The notes under the pieces: generated by a model
The model's input: only the letters and a program-made list of their open reading frames with translations
Databases searched by the model: none
What the model was told of the DNA's origin: nothing
In this document: positions 1 to 8,552 of the stretch, piece after piece
Layout of the letters: every line of letters starts with the position of its first letter
Numbering within the stretch: position 1 is the stretch's first letter
Position numbers and translations under genes: made by a program
Assembly: GCF_004827385.1 (NCBI RefSeq)
Contig: NZ_SRXN01000006.1
Span: forward strand, 186,001-250,000
Length of the DNA: 64,000 nucleotides
Direction: 5' to 3'
Origin: Ensifer sp. MPMI2T
Lineage (GTDB): Bacteria; Pseudomonadota; Alphaproteobacteria; Rhizobiales; Rhizobiaceae

Positions 1-828
1 AATCTCGAACAGGATGCCGTTCGGCTCGCGGAAATAGAGCGAGCGAAAATAGAAGCGCTCGACCTCGCCGCTCGACGGCAAGCGGAAGCCGTTCAACCGT
101 TCGGTCCACTGATGCAGTTGGTCCACGTCCGGCGTGCGAAAGGCGACATGGTGCACGCCGCCCGCACCCTGGCGCGCCGGTGGCAGCCCCGGTTGGACCG
201 CTACATGCAATTCGGCCGCGGGACCGCCCTCACCCATCGAGAAGACATGCACTTCGCCGACGCCGTCCGGCGCGGCGTAGGTGCGCACGTCGGTCATGTT
301 CATGACATGCGTGAGCACGAGCGCCGTGTTGGTGATATCCGGTACGCTGATCGTGATCGGGCCGAGGCCCTTGATCTGATGCGCGGCGGGAACCGGGCTC
401 TTGTCCCAAGGATGCGACGGCGCAAGTCCCCCATCGTCCAAAAGCCGGAAGCGCTGACCCTCGCCGTCCTCGAAGTCGACCGACGTCCGCCCGTCGATTT
501 CCGTGACTTCACCGACGGGCACGTTCAGTTCGGTAAACCGGCGCTTCCACCATCTCACGCTTTCGGCGCTGCCGACCCGCATCCCGGTGTGGGAAATGCT
601 GTGCGTGCCGCGTCCCTCGCGGCCAACGGGCCAGTCGAAGAACGTCAGGTCGGTGCCGGGCGTTGCCTGCCCGTCGGCATAGAAGAGATGATAGGCGGTC
701 GTGTCGTCCTGATTGACTGCCTTCTTGACCAGCCTCAGCCCGAGCGTCTTTGTATAGAAGCGCAGGTTTTCTGGCGCATTGGCCGTGATTGCCGTGAGAT
801 GATGGATACCGGTCAGTTGCAAGCTCAT
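1..828 (-). CDS. Ring-cleaving dioxygenase of the VOC/glyoxalase superfamily, 3' end cut by the window edge
   Basis: The reading frame starts at ATG 828, preceded by a GGAGG ribosome site, and stays open for 276 codons to base 1, so the C-terminus lies outside the window. Two VOC repeats are visible. The first begins near residue 8 with a His9-His10 pair. The second has His226-His227 and a Glu at 275 in the [11 protein letters not shown] stretch. These His/His/Glu positions are the usual divalent-metal ligands of the family. The closest family is the two-repeat PcpA/MhqO/YkcA-like group, which is associated with extradiol cleavage of hydroquinones or with quinone and thiol stress. The substrate cannot be read from the sequence. 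It lies downstream of the polyamine-type operon but is separated from it by 193 bp that include a repeat, so it is probably transcribed independently. Confidence 0.85.
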   Translation of the reverse strand, partial: MSLQLTGIHHLTAITANAPENLRFYTKTLGLRLVKKAVNQDDTTAYHLFYADGQATPGTDLTFFDWPVGREGRGTHSISHTGMRVGSAESVRWWKRRFTELNVPVGEVTEIDGRTSVDFEDGEGQRFRLLDDGGLAPSHPWDKSPVPAAHQIKGLGPITISVPDITNTALVLTHVMNMTDVRTYAAPDGVGEVHVFSMGEGGPAAELHVAVQPGLPPARQGAGGVHHVAFRTPDVDQLHQWTERLNGFRLPSSGEVERFYFRSLYFREPNGILFEI

Positions 829-849
829 GAGTGCCTCCAGCTCAATGCG

Positions 850-894
850 TTACGGTAGCCTTTGCGCGTCTGATAAGACGCGCGGCGCCGTAAG
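850..894. repeat. RIME-like element, hairpin half only
   Basis: An interrupted palindrome with TTACGG and CCGTAA at its ends encloses GCGTC...GACGC. It matches the second (hairpin) half of the mosaic repeat that is full length at 14446-14550 and 28540-28643. It lies between the VOC gene and the C-N hydrolase gene. Confidence 0.6.
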
Positions 895-1021
895 GCGGGC
901 ATTTCGTTGAGCACAATATCGGTCGGCCCGGTCACTCCAGAAAGAGGAGACGACGCGAACAGATTGTTCTCTAAAGACGAACGATCTAGGGCGCCGTACG
1001 TTCACTTGAAAGCGGGATGCT

Positions 1022-1804
1022 CTAGCGACGCGGATGCTGCAGATCCCTGAGATAGGTATTCTCCGACCGCGAAATCGCGAATGCCTCCGGATCTATCTCG
1101 GCGAAGATCAGGGTCTCGTCTGCGGAATTGGCTTTCGCCAGGAGTTGGCCGTCCGGCGACGCGATGCGCGACGAACCGGCGAAGGAAAACATCGCATCGG
1201 AACCGCAATGATTGATGTAGGCAACGAAAAGCTGGTTCTCGAACGCCCTTGTCTGGATCATGTGATCGGCGATGAAGGTTCCCGACCAGCCGGCCGGCAG
1301 CGCCGTCGGCACCAGCACTGCATCAGCACCGGCAAGGGCGAGCCGGCGGACGTTTTCCGGAAACTCGACGTCGTAGCAGATCAGCATGCCGCACCTGACG
1401 CCCTCGTGTTCGAAGAGCCGCGTCGACGGTTCCGCCGGCATGAACAGCGAGCGCTCGTAATCGCCATAAAGATGCGACTTGCGATAGACCGTCGGCGCAG
1501 CATCACCGTCGACATAGACGGCGCTGTTGTAGACCGCGTGGCCCTCCCGCTCGGCGAAGCCGGCGATGATCGCGATACCCGCTTCGGCCGAAATCTGCTG
1601 CAATCGCCGCACGATGGGGCCGTCGGCGGTCTCGGCAATGTCACGGATCACGTCACCGGCACCGTAGCCGGTAATGCCGAGCTCGGGCGTGACCAGCAGC
1701 GTCGCGCCATGGCGGGACGCCTCCGCCGCCGCTGCGCTGACGCGACCGAGATTGGCGGCGACATCACCGCCAATGGATTTCATCTGCAAAGCGGCAAGTT
1801 TCAT
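1022..1804 (-). CDS. Carbon-nitrogen hydrolase (nitrilase superfamily amidase)
   Basis: The protein has 260 residues and a complete Glu-Lys-Cys triad: Glu41 in TPELGITGYG, Lys109 in YRKSHLYG and Cys143 in ICYDVEFPE. Length and motifs fit aliphatic amidases or N-carbamoyl amidases of the nitrilase superfamily, which act in the cytosol. Its ATG shares one base with the stop of the upstream permease gene, so it is the last gene of the ABC operon and translationally coupled to it. The ureohydrolase further upstream makes an omega-amidase or guanidinobutyramide/N-carbamoylputrescine-type amidase plausible. The exact substrate is inference. Confidence 0.85.
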   Translation of the reverse strand: MKLAALQMKSIGGDVAANLGRVSAAAAEASRHGATLLVTPELGITGYGAGDVIRDIAETADGPIVRRLQQISAEAGIAIIAGFAEREGHAVYNSAVYVDGDAAPTVYRKSHLYGDYERSLFMPAEPSTRLFEHEGVRCGMLICYDVEFPENVRRLALAGADAVLVPTALPAGWSGTFIADHMIQTRAFENQLFVAYINHCGSDAMFSFAGSSRIASPDGQLLAKANSADETLIFAEIDPEAFAISRSENTYLRDLQHPRR

Positions 1805-2604
1805 TATTTGCCATCCGATGACATGGCGCCAAGCAGCTTCGGCAGATCTCCGAACCGGGCAACGAGACCGAAAATGATCGCGGCGGTCGTGACGAAGAGG
1901 ATCGTCACCGAGGCCATGGTCGGCGTGTAGCCGTAGCGCAGCGCGTTGAAGATCTTGATCGGCAGTGTCTCCATGGTGAAGCCGACGGTCATGTACGCGA
2001 CGATATATTCATTGAGCGAGAGCACGAAGGCGAAGGCATAGCCCGAGACGATGTAGGGCAGGATCAGTGGCAGCACTATGGTGCGGAACACCGTGCGCTC
2101 ATCCGCACCCATGGTCGATGCTGCCTCGACCAGCGAACGATCAATCGACGTGAAACCGAGGGACAGGGTGACGAGCGGCAGCGTCACGAAGAAGATCGCG
2201 TGGCTGACAACCGCAGTCCAGGGCTGGCCGTAGAAACCGACGGTCGCCCAGAAGGTGAGAAGACCCAGCGCCGTGATGACCGGCGGCAGCGTGAAGGGGG
2301 CGACGCCCAGAAGCTGGAAGATGTTGGCCCAGGGCGCGATCCGCCGCCACAGGAACCAGGCAAGCGGCAAGGCAATGGCGACGGCGACGGCTGCCGAAAG
2401 CACGGCGAGCGTGACCGAGGCCATCAGCGCGTTTCGCCATTCGGGGTTCAGGAAGATCTCGCCATACCAGGATGTCGAAAAGCCCTGCGGCGGAAAGGCG
2501 AGCGTCTGCTTTTCGTTGATCGACACACCGGCAACGACGATCAGCGGCAGCGCGAGGAAGAGCGCGATCAGGAGGAAATAGAACTTGCGGAAAATGGACG
2601 TCAT
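1804..2604 (-). CDS. ABC transporter permease, PotC-like (spermidine/putrescine type)
   Basis: This is a 266-residue inner-membrane protein with about six hydrophobic segments. It carries the EAA cytoplasmic loop (EAASTMGADERTVF, followed by a Leu-Pro) that docks on the ATPase. It belongs to the PotC/YdcV permease family. Its ATG overlaps the stop of the preceding permease gene in an ATGA arrangement, and its stop overlaps the next gene. It should pair with the PotB-like protein to form the channel of a polyamine or opine/guanidino-compound importer. Confidence 0.88.
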   Translation of the reverse strand: MTSIFRKFYFLLIALFLALPLIVVAGVSINEKQTLAFPPQGFSTSWYGEIFLNPEWRNALMASVTLAVLSAAVAVAIALPLAWFLWRRIAPWANIFQLLGVAPFTLPPVITALGLLTFWATVGFYGQPWTAVVSHAIFFVTLPLVTLSLGFTSIDRSLVEAASTMGADERTVFRTIVLPLILPYIVSGYAFAFVLSLNEYIVAYMTVGFTMETLPIKIFNALRYGYTPTMASVTILFVTTAAIIFGLVARFGDLPKLLGAMSSDGK

Positions 2605-3455
2605 GCCGCCTCTCCCTTTCGTCCCGCAATCACCGTCAAGGCGACCAGCCCGAGCGTCACCAGCACGAGGAACACCGCCATCGCCGCGGCGAAAGGCATG
2701 TTCGACTGGTAGATCGCCTGGTCTGTGATCAGCACCGACAGCGTCCAGTGCTGTGGCCGGCCGAGAAGCTGCGGCAGCAGATAGGAACCGAGGGCGAAGA
2801 TGAAGACCATGATCAGCGTCGCAACGATCGTGTTTCTGAGCGCCGGAACGACGACGGTAAAGAAGGCCTTGAGCGGCGAAGCTCCAAGCGTGCGCGCAGC
2901 CTCAGTCAAGGTCGGGTCGAGACGCACAAGCGCCGGGAACAATACGAGCACCGTATAGGGGAAGGCCTGATAGACCATGCCGGTCAGCACTGCGGCAAAG
3001 CTCGGGGTCAGTGCCTTGGCCTCGCCCATGAGGCCAAGCGCGACAAGGATGTTGGTGATGCCGGCCGTGCGCGAGAAAAGCGTCGACCAGGCAAAACCGA
3101 TGATGACCTCGGAGAGCGAGAGCACCGAGAGCAGCGCGACGAGCCAGACGACCTGTACGCTGCGCGCCATCCGCGTCAGCATGTAGGTGAAGGGCAGCGC
3201 GAGCACGACGCAGCAGAGGGCGACTGCGATCGCCATCATGAGCGAGAAGCCGAGCACGCCGCCGAAGAAGGCCGAAAGGAAACGGCCGTAGTTATCGAAT
3301 ACGAAGGCCGGTGTATAGAAACCGCCCTGCTGGCGCTGAAAGAAGCTGACGGCGATCATCGTGCCGAAGGGCACAACGAAGAAGATGGTCAGCATCGCCG
3401 CGGGGAAAAGGAGTGGCGCATAGTCGCCGATGGTCTGGGGTGGTTCGCGTCTCAT
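2601..3455 (-). CDS. ABC transporter permease, PotB-like
   Basis: This is a 284-residue integral membrane protein of the PotB/YdcU family with an EAA loop (EAARTLGASPLKAFF). I chose the internal ATG at 3455 because it forms an ATGA overlap with the stop of the ATPase gene. An in-frame start at 3473 would add six residues. It is the partner of the PotC-like permease in the same operon. Confidence 0.87.
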   Translation of the reverse strand: MRREPPQTIGDYAPLLFPAAMLTIFFVVPFGTMIAVSFFQRQQGGFYTPAFVFDNYGRFLSAFFGGVLGFSLMMAIAVALCCVVLALPFTYMLTRMARSVQVVWLVALLSVLSLSEVIIGFAWSTLFSRTAGITNILVALGLMGEAKALTPSFAAVLTGMVYQAFPYTVLVLFPALVRLDPTLTEAARTLGASPLKAFFTVVVPALRNTIVATLIMVFIFALGSYLLPQLLGRPQHWTLSVLITDQAIYQSNMPFAAAMAVFLVLVTLGLVALTVIAGRKGEAA

Positions 3456-4489
3456 TTCCTGAGCACCACGCAAACGTCCGGAGTGAGCGCGACGCCGACC
3501 TGCTGGCCGACGGTGACGTCCGGCCGCTCGCGCGGCGTGGAAACAGCGACGATCTGGCGGCCGGCGACATCGACGAACGTTTCGATCGTTCCGCCGAGAT
3601 CACGCACGAAAGTGACCGTGCCGGAAATCGCACCGGCGCCCGGCGCCGTCAGGTGAACGTCCTCGGGGCGAATTGAAAGCGTTGCCTTTGCCGCGCCGGC
3701 GGGCAAGGCGAGATCCGGCACGGGCTGGCCGAGTACGGAAACATGGCCCACTGTGTCTGCTTCGGCTTCGATCAGGTTGGTCTGGCCGATGAAGTCGGCG
3801 ACGAAACTGTCCGCCGGCCGGCGGTAGATCTCAATCGGCGAGGCCGCCTGTCGGATTTCTCCGCCATTCATGACGACCACCGTATCGGCCATCGTCATCG
3901 CTTCGCGCTGGTCGTGGGTGACGACGATTGTCGTGATCCCGAGCTGCTGCTGCAATTGGCGCAGCTCCACCTGCATCGCTTCCCGAAGCTTCGCGTCGAG
4001 TGCCGAAAGCGGTTCGTCGAGAAGAAAAAGCTTCGGCGAGATCGCCAGCGCGCGGGCGATCGCAACACGCTGACGCTGACCGCCGGAAAGCTTGGAGACT
4101 GGCCGGTCCGCATAGCCGGCAAGGTGGATCATCGACAGCAGTTCCTCGACCCGCCGCTTCTGATCCTCCTTTGGCGCCTTTCGGATGCGCAACGGATAGG
4201 CGATGTTTTCGCCGACGGTCAAATGCGGGAAGAGCGCCAGCGACTGGAACACCATGCCGAGATTGCGCTTATGGGTCGGCACGCGGGTGATGTCTTCGCC
4301 GTCGAGGCGGATCGCACCTCCCGTCGGCAGATCAAGCCCGGCGATCATGCGCAGCAACGTCGTCTTGCCGCAGCCCGAGGGGCCGAGCATGCAAACGAAG
4401 GTGCCGTGGGGCACCGTGAGCTCGACATTGTTGACGGCCCTGAAGGAGCCGAATTCCTTGACGACGTTTTGAAGGGCAAGTCCCGACAT
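3452..4489 (-). CDS. ABC transporter ATP-binding protein, PotA-like
   Basis: The protein has 345 residues. It shows a Walker A (GPSGCGKTT), a Q-loop region, the LSGGQRQRV signature and a Walker B (LFLLDEPLSALDA). A C-terminal TOBE region of about 100 residues is typical of PotA/UgpC-class importers. The start at 4489 is chosen because the upstream in-frame extension would run into a repeat element (4502-4600). A GGGGAA ribosome site precedes 4489. It energises import through the two downstream permeases. Confidence 0.9.
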   Translation of the reverse strand: MSGLALQNVVKEFGSFRAVNNVELTVPHGTFVCMLGPSGCGKTTLLRMIAGLDLPTGGAIRLDGEDITRVPTHKRNLGMVFQSLALFPHLTVGENIAYPLRIRKAPKEDQKRRVEELLSMIHLAGYADRPVSKLSGGQRQRVAIARALAISPKLFLLDEPLSALDAKLREAMQVELRQLQQQLGITTIVVTHDQREAMTMADTVVVMNGGEIRQAASPIEIYRRPADSFVADFIGQTNLIEAEADTVGHVSVLGQPVPDLALPAGAAKATLSIRPEDVHLTAPGAGAISGTVTFVRDLGGTIETFVDVAGRQIVAVSTPRERPDVTVGQQVGVALTPDVCVVLRK

Positions 4490-4501
4490 GTATTCCCCGT
4501 C

Positions 4502-4600
4502 TTGCAGCGCCGTGCGTTCTTCAGGCGCACAAAGGTTGCTGCATCGCTTTGAATTGCTGCGTGGCTTTATCCTTAATTTGGTTCCCAAGGGACCACGCAG
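4502..4600. repeat. RIME-like mosaic palindromic element, full length, reverse orientation
   Basis: The hairpin half is diverged and begins with GCAGCGCCGTGCG. It is followed by the shared core TTTGAATTGCTGC and a second palindrome ending in CACGCAG. The order matches the copies at 43055-43150 and 45775-45864. It fills the space between the binding-protein gene and the ATPase gene and ends 12 bp before the ATPase start codon. Confidence 0.65.
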
Positions 4601-4671
4601 TAGCGCCTCATGCGCAGATGGTTCGTCGAGCGGGAACGGTCTTCGGCCCGCATTCCGCTCAGTCTTTCGAG

Positions 4672-4703
4672 ATCGACCTCCCGCTCGCCGGCGGGAGGTC
4701 GAT
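4672..4703 (-). promoter_or_regulatory. Intercistronic stem-loop after the PotD-like gene
   Basis: A perfect 13-bp inverted repeat (ATCGACCTCCCGC and its complement) with a 6-nt loop begins 12 nt beyond the stop codon of the binding-protein gene. No T-run follows, so it looks less like a full terminator than like a 3' mRNA-stabilising or attenuating hairpin. Such hairpins between binding-protein and membrane-component genes are known from malE-malF-type operons. Confidence 0.7.
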
Positions 4704-4715
4704 GGTCATTGGCCA

Positions 4716-5795
4716 TCAGCCGACGATCAGTTCCGTCCACTTCTGGTTCAGCCAATCCGACTTGGTCTGGTAAAGGTCGTAGCGCGGGACGATCGGCTCA
4801 ATGTCCGACGAAACGGCAGCAAACTCCTTGTCCGTGAGATCAGTCGACTCGCGCTTGACCGTCGGCGAGGTGCCGACCTTGCGCGACAGCGTCGCCTGAA
4901 TCGACGGCTGGGACATATAGTCGATGAAGATGTGCGCTTCCTCCGCTTTCTGCGAAGCGCGCGACAGCGCCCAGCAGCCGGAATCCTGGATGCCGCCTTC
5001 CTTCGGGAAAGTGGAGCGTACCGGATGGCCATCGGCGGCCGCGAGACCGGTCACGTCGTGATAGTACTGGCCCATCGGAATTTCACCCGACTTCAGCGCC
5101 TGTTCGAACTGCGCCTCGTCGCGATACCAGAGCCGAACATTCGGCTTCACTTCCGCAAGCTTCTCGAATGCCTTGAGGATGCCCTCCTCCGTGTCAAGCG
5201 CATTGGTGCCGCCCATGAAGGTCTTGGCGGTCACCTCGAGCAGGAAGGAGTTGGAGACGAGCGCGAGCAGCCCGAGCTTGTCGGCATTTGCCGAGTCCCA
5301 GAAGGCGGACCACGAGGTCGGCGCTTCCTTGTAGACGTCGGTGTTGGTGACGAGTGTGATATACCAGGAAACGGCCCCGACACCCGCGACGCGGCCGTCC
5401 GGATATTTGTTGACGAAGCGGTCGAGCAGATGTGAGGCGTTCTTGATCTTCGCCATGTCGAGCGGCGTCCAGAGTTCGGTCGCCTGACCCTTGAGCATTG
5501 CGACCTGGGACATCATCGAGACATCCGCCGGAGCCTGGCCCGCGCGAGCGGCCTGTTCCAGCTGGACGAGCCAGGCTTCACCGGTCGGCTCGGCGACCGA
5601 CTCGATCGCGATGCCCGTCGCCTTGGTGAAGTCCGGAAAAATGTTCTTGTCGAACGAGTCCTTGAAGTAGCCGCCATAGACGCCGACCTTCAGCGACTTG
5701 TCCTGCGCTCTCAGCACCGCCGGCATCGCCAGCATCGATGCACCGGCAAGCCCCGCCCCCAGCAGCGTGCGGCGCTTGATGGAATTGATGTTCAT
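4716..5795 (-). CDS. ABC transporter periplasmic substrate-binding protein, PotD-like
   Basis: The protein has 359 residues. The N-terminus MNINSIKRRTLLGAG, followed by a hydrophobic stretch and an AQD cleavage region, is a Tat-type signal with twin arginine, so the protein is exported folded to the periplasm. The mature part fits the family of spermidine/putrescine-binding proteins. The start at 5795 has a strong AAAGGAGA ribosome site. An upstream in-frame extension to 5897 is not credible. It is the first gene of the SBP-ATPase-permease-permease-amidase operon, with the ureohydrolase gene upstream on the same strand. The ligand is probably a polyamine or guanidino compound, inferred from context. 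Confidence 0.88.
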   Translation of the reverse strand: MNINSIKRRTLLGAGLAGASMLAMPAVLRAQDKSLKVGVYGGYFKDSFDKNIFPDFTKATGIAIESVAEPTGEAWLVQLEQAARAGQAPADVSMMSQVAMLKGQATELWTPLDMAKIKNASHLLDRFVNKYPDGRVAGVGAVSWYITLVTNTDVYKEAPTSWSAFWDSANADKLGLLALVSNSFLLEVTAKTFMGGTNALDTEEGILKAFEKLAEVKPNVRLWYRDEAQFEQALKSGEIPMGQYYHDVTGLAAADGHPVRSTFPKEGGIQDSGCWALSRASQKAEEAHIFIDYMSQPSIQATLSRKVGTSPTVKRESTDLTDKEFAAVSSDIEPIVPRYDLYQTKSDWLNQKWTELIVG

Positions 5796-6160
5796 TTGCA
5801 CGTCTCCTTTGTTTTGGCGGCAGCCGCCGCGTTCCCTGTTGTAGTTGATTCCCTGCATCTTTTCGGCTCGCCTCGCCCGCATTTCCTGCCGGAGCAATGG
5901 CGCTTGCTAGAGCGGCGCATGGCAAAGCGCGAATAAGCCGCAATCAGCCCATCCGCCGCGAAAAATTCTACGTCCGCATTATCGACTGCATTGGCCATTC
6001 TGAGAAGCGCCTCGCACCCGACCGGTGCTCATGATGCCCATCAGAGCGGTCTCATCCGATTTCAGTAAAGGCGTCATCGTGGTTCCCCAATCTGGAAGTT
6101 TGATTGTTCCGGCTCTCGCCTGGCCGCCGCTTCCAGTTCGGCCGGACGATCTCGAACGTG
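5796..6160. other. 365-bp intergenic stretch upstream of the PotD-like gene
   Basis: The stretch lies between the ureohydrolase stop and the binding-protein start, and must hold any internal promoter of the ABC operon. I found no gene I can support. A 32-codon minus-strand ORF from about 6079 has a GGGGA upstream but no recognisable product. No guanidine (ykkC-type) riboswitch core was apparent by eye. Confidence 0.5.
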
Positions 6161-7222
6161 TCAGTCGGCCTTGCCGGTGATCGCCGGGCTGAAAACCATC
6201 AGGCTCAGGATCTCGAAAAGCACCTGTGCGCCGGCATGCGCCGTATTGGTCGTCGCGTCATATTGCGGGGCGACCTCGACGACGTCGCCGCCGACCAGAT
6301 TGATACTCTTGAGCCCACGAATGAGTTCGAGCACCTCGCGGGTCGTAAGCCCGCCGACTTCCGGCGTGCCGGTGCCCGGCGCGAAACTCGGGTCGAGGCT
6401 GTCGATATCGAAGGAGAGGTAAGTCGGGCCATCGCCGACGATCTTCTTCGCCTTTTCGATGATCGCCGGAATACCGAGGCCTGTAACTTCCTCGGCGTGG
6501 ATGACCGTCATGCCGGACTCGTAGGAGAACTCCCAGAGATATTCGGCCGAGCCGCGGATGCCGATCTGCACGACGCGGGTCGGGTCGAGCACGCCGTCGA
6601 GAACCGCATTGCGGAATGGCCCGCCGTGATGGAACTTGGTGAGGTCGTAGGCGCCGCCGGTGTCGCAATGGGCATCGATATGAATCATGCCGACCGGGCG
6701 CTTCTTGCCGACCGCCTTCAGGATCGGATGGGTGATCGAATGATCGCCACCAACCGACAGCGGCACCACGCCCGCATCAACGATCTGGTTAATGCGCTTT
6801 TCGATGTCTTCATGGCTGAGTTCCAGTCGGAAGCGGCTTTGGAAGGCAACGTCGCCGATATCGGCCACCCGGATATCGTGGACGGGCGCGCAGCCGAGCA
6901 CGTGGTTATAAGGACCAATACGTTCGATCGCACGGAGCGCCCGAGGTCCGAAGCGGGAGCCCGGGCGGTTGGTGACGCCGAGATCCATCGGTATGCCCAC
7001 AATCGCCACCTGGAGATTGCCGAAATCCGGATCTTCCGCATCGACAGGCATATAGGGCGCGGTCAGGAAGGTCGGGATGCCGGAATAGGGCGCCAGCCGC
7101 GTGCCGCTCTTGGTGAAGATCTTGTCGGCGACCTTGCGAAAGGTCGGATCGAAGAGCTCGCCGCCATGGCTTTCGCCATATTTCGCCTTCAATTCGTTGA
7201 GCTTCTGTTCATCCCAAGCCAT
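6161..7222 (-). CDS. Ureohydrolase: agmatinase / guanidinobutyrase family
   Basis: The protein has 353 residues and all binuclear manganese ligands of the arginase superfamily: His161 in GGDHS, Asp183, His185 and Asp187 in HIDAHCD, and Asp272 and Asp274 in SFDIDSLD. The following APGTGTPE is the usual specificity loop. It hydrolyses a guanidino group to urea plus an amine. Length and the long N-terminus of about 65 residues resemble guanidinobutyrase/guanidinopropionase-type enzymes (GbuA, GpuA) as much as SpeB agmatinase. A divergent LysR gene, as seen beside gbuA in Pseudomonas, favours 4-guanidinobutyrate. It probably feeds putrescine or GABA into the puu genes at 14.7-17.4 kb. Confidence 0.9.
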   Translation of the reverse strand: MAWDEQKLNELKAKYGESHGGELFDPTFRKVADKIFTKSGTRLAPYSGIPTFLTAPYMPVDAEDPDFGNLQVAIVGIPMDLGVTNRPGSRFGPRALRAIERIGPYNHVLGCAPVHDIRVADIGDVAFQSRFRLELSHEDIEKRINQIVDAGVVPLSVGGDHSITHPILKAVGKKRPVGMIHIDAHCDTGGAYDLTKFHHGGPFRNAVLDGVLDPTRVVQIGIRGSAEYLWEFSYESGMTVIHAEEVTGLGIPAIIEKAKKIVGDGPTYLSFDIDSLDPSFAPGTGTPEVGGLTTREVLELIRGLKSINLVGGDVVEVAPQYDATTNTAHAGAQVLFEILSLMVFSPAITGKAD

Positions 7223-7395
7223 GCGCCCGAGCCTCCATCTTGTGCCCTGGGTATGCGCGGGACGCGCCGCAAACCTCGATCTGCGGATTTCGCCGGTTGG
7301 CTGGCGCCGTCATGTTCCCCAGGCTTTGCCTTTGTTGGGGCATATTAGGAGACAATTCCGCTGGAAAATCAATTGACATTGTTATAGCGTTTCGT

Positions 7396-7410
7396 GTGAG
7401 AAAAATTCAC
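7396..7410. promoter_or_regulatory. Candidate LysR operator in the ureohydrolase/LysR divergent promoter
   Basis: A 15-bp interrupted dyad, GTGAG-N5-TTCAC, with one mismatch, fits the T-N11-A rule for LysR-type sites. It lies 28 bp upstream of the LysR start and 174 bp upstream of the ureohydrolase start. A TTGACA hexamer occurs just before it at 7373-7378. The assignment rests on position and symmetry only. Confidence 0.35.
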
Positions 7411-7438
7411 ATTCTAGCTGCCTTTCGGAGCCCGCTTT

Positions 7439-8482
7439 TTGTCGAGCCGCCTGCCTCCTCTCAACCCGCTGCGTGCCTTCGAAGCGACCGCCCGGCGCGG
7501 CTCCGTTTCGGCTGCGGCGCGCGAGCTCAACGTCACTCATGGTGCGATCAGCCATCAGATCCGGGCGCTCGAACTGTCGTTCAACGCCACGCTTTTTGAG
7601 CGCGGCGGCAAACGGCTGAGGCTGACCCCACAAGGGGCCCTGCTGCTGCCGGCCGTCACCCACGCCTTCGCCGAGATCGCCGCCGCCACCGCCGCCATGA
7701 CCCGCCCAGCGACAAGCGGGGAGCTCAGGATCACCTGCGTCCCGGCGCTGCTCTCCTTCTGGATGATCCCGCGCCTGCACCAGTTCACCGAACAGTTCCC
7801 CGACGTCAGGCTGACGCTGATCGCCTCCAACGATGCGGCACATCTCCATTCGCCGGACGTCGACATCTGCCTGCTCTATGGCGATGGCAACTGGAGCGAC
7901 TGCTGGGCGAAGCTATGGAGCCGCCTGGAGCTTTTTCCGGTCGTAAGCCCGACGCTCCTCAACATGCGGCCGCTGCGCTCGGTGCGTGATCTGCGCGACC
8001 ACGTGATGCTTCACGGCGACGACGGCCGCGAGTGGAACACCTGGCTGGCCGCCGCCGATGCGACCGATCTACAGCGCGGTCGCCAACATTTCATGAGCGA
8101 TGCGCGGCTTTCGACCGAGGCGGCTTTGCACAACCAAGGCGTGGCGCTCGGCGACACGATCACGGCTGGAAGCCTGATCGCGCGCGGCGAGCTAATCGCA
8201 CCCTTCGATCTGACGGTGCCGGCCAACGACGCCTTCTTCGTCGCCTGCCGCAATGAAATCCGCGCCGCGCCGATCGTCCGCGTCTTCATCGACTGGTTGT
8301 TCGCTGCCCTTGAGAGCGACCCGATGCCGGAACTGCAGGTCTCCGCGCGCACGATCATTCGCAGCCGCATGTCGCGGCCGGAAGTCACGCGAAAGTCGAC
8401 TGCCGACAATTTTCAACCCGTCTCGTCACCGGCGCGCAACCGTCGCCCGGAACGCCCCCAGAAACGCAAGGCCAAGTCATAA
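7439..8482 (+). CDS. LysR-family transcriptional regulator (GcvA-like subgroup)
   Basis: The protein has 347 residues. An N-terminal winged HTH occupies about residues 8-65 (LRAFEATARRGSVSAAARELN), followed by a periplasmic-binding-protein-like effector domain. A basic C-terminal tail of about 50 residues is longer than usual. The start is TTG at 7439, with GGAG about 10 nt upstream. It is divergent from the ureohydrolase gene and 70 bp upstream of the aminotransferase gene, so it is the likely regulator of one or both. The effector is unknown. Confidence 0.85.
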   Translation: MSSRLPPLNPLRAFEATARRGSVSAAARELNVTHGAISHQIRALELSFNATLFERGGKRLRLTPQGALLLPAVTHAFAEIAAATAAMTRPATSGELRITCVPALLSFWMIPRLHQFTEQFPDVRLTLIASNDAAHLHSPDVDICLLYGDGNWSDCWAKLWSRLELFPVVSPTLLNMRPLRSVRDLRDHVMLHGDDGREWNTWLAAADATDLQRGRQHFMSDARLSTEAALHNQGVALGDTITAGSLIARGELIAPFDLTVPANDAFFVACRNEIRAAPIVRVFIDWLFAALESDPMPELQVSARTIIRSRMSRPEVTRKSTADNFQPVSSPARNRRPERPQKRKAKS

Positions 8483-8552
8483 AACGGGGCCAGGGCCTGC
8501 CGCAATTCTCCGCCAGCCCTTCGTCCCGCCTACCAGCAACAGGAAGGTTCAA

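Noticed and set aside
112..858. Plus-strand 248-codon open frame over the left end
   Set aside because: It is the antisense shadow of the minus-strand VOC dioxygenase frame, which has a ribosome site, family motifs and an open end at the window edge.
5940..6081. Short minus-strand ORFs (32 codons from about 6079, and 5792-5998) that could be a leader peptide or regulator remnant
   Set aside because: No recognisable domain, no conserved motif and no attenuator structure accompany them.
5796..6160. Possible guanidine or polyamine riboswitch before the PotD-like gene
   Set aside because: The context made it attractive, but I could not find the conserved ykkC-type core or a convincing set of paired stems by eye. 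A covariance-model search would settle it.
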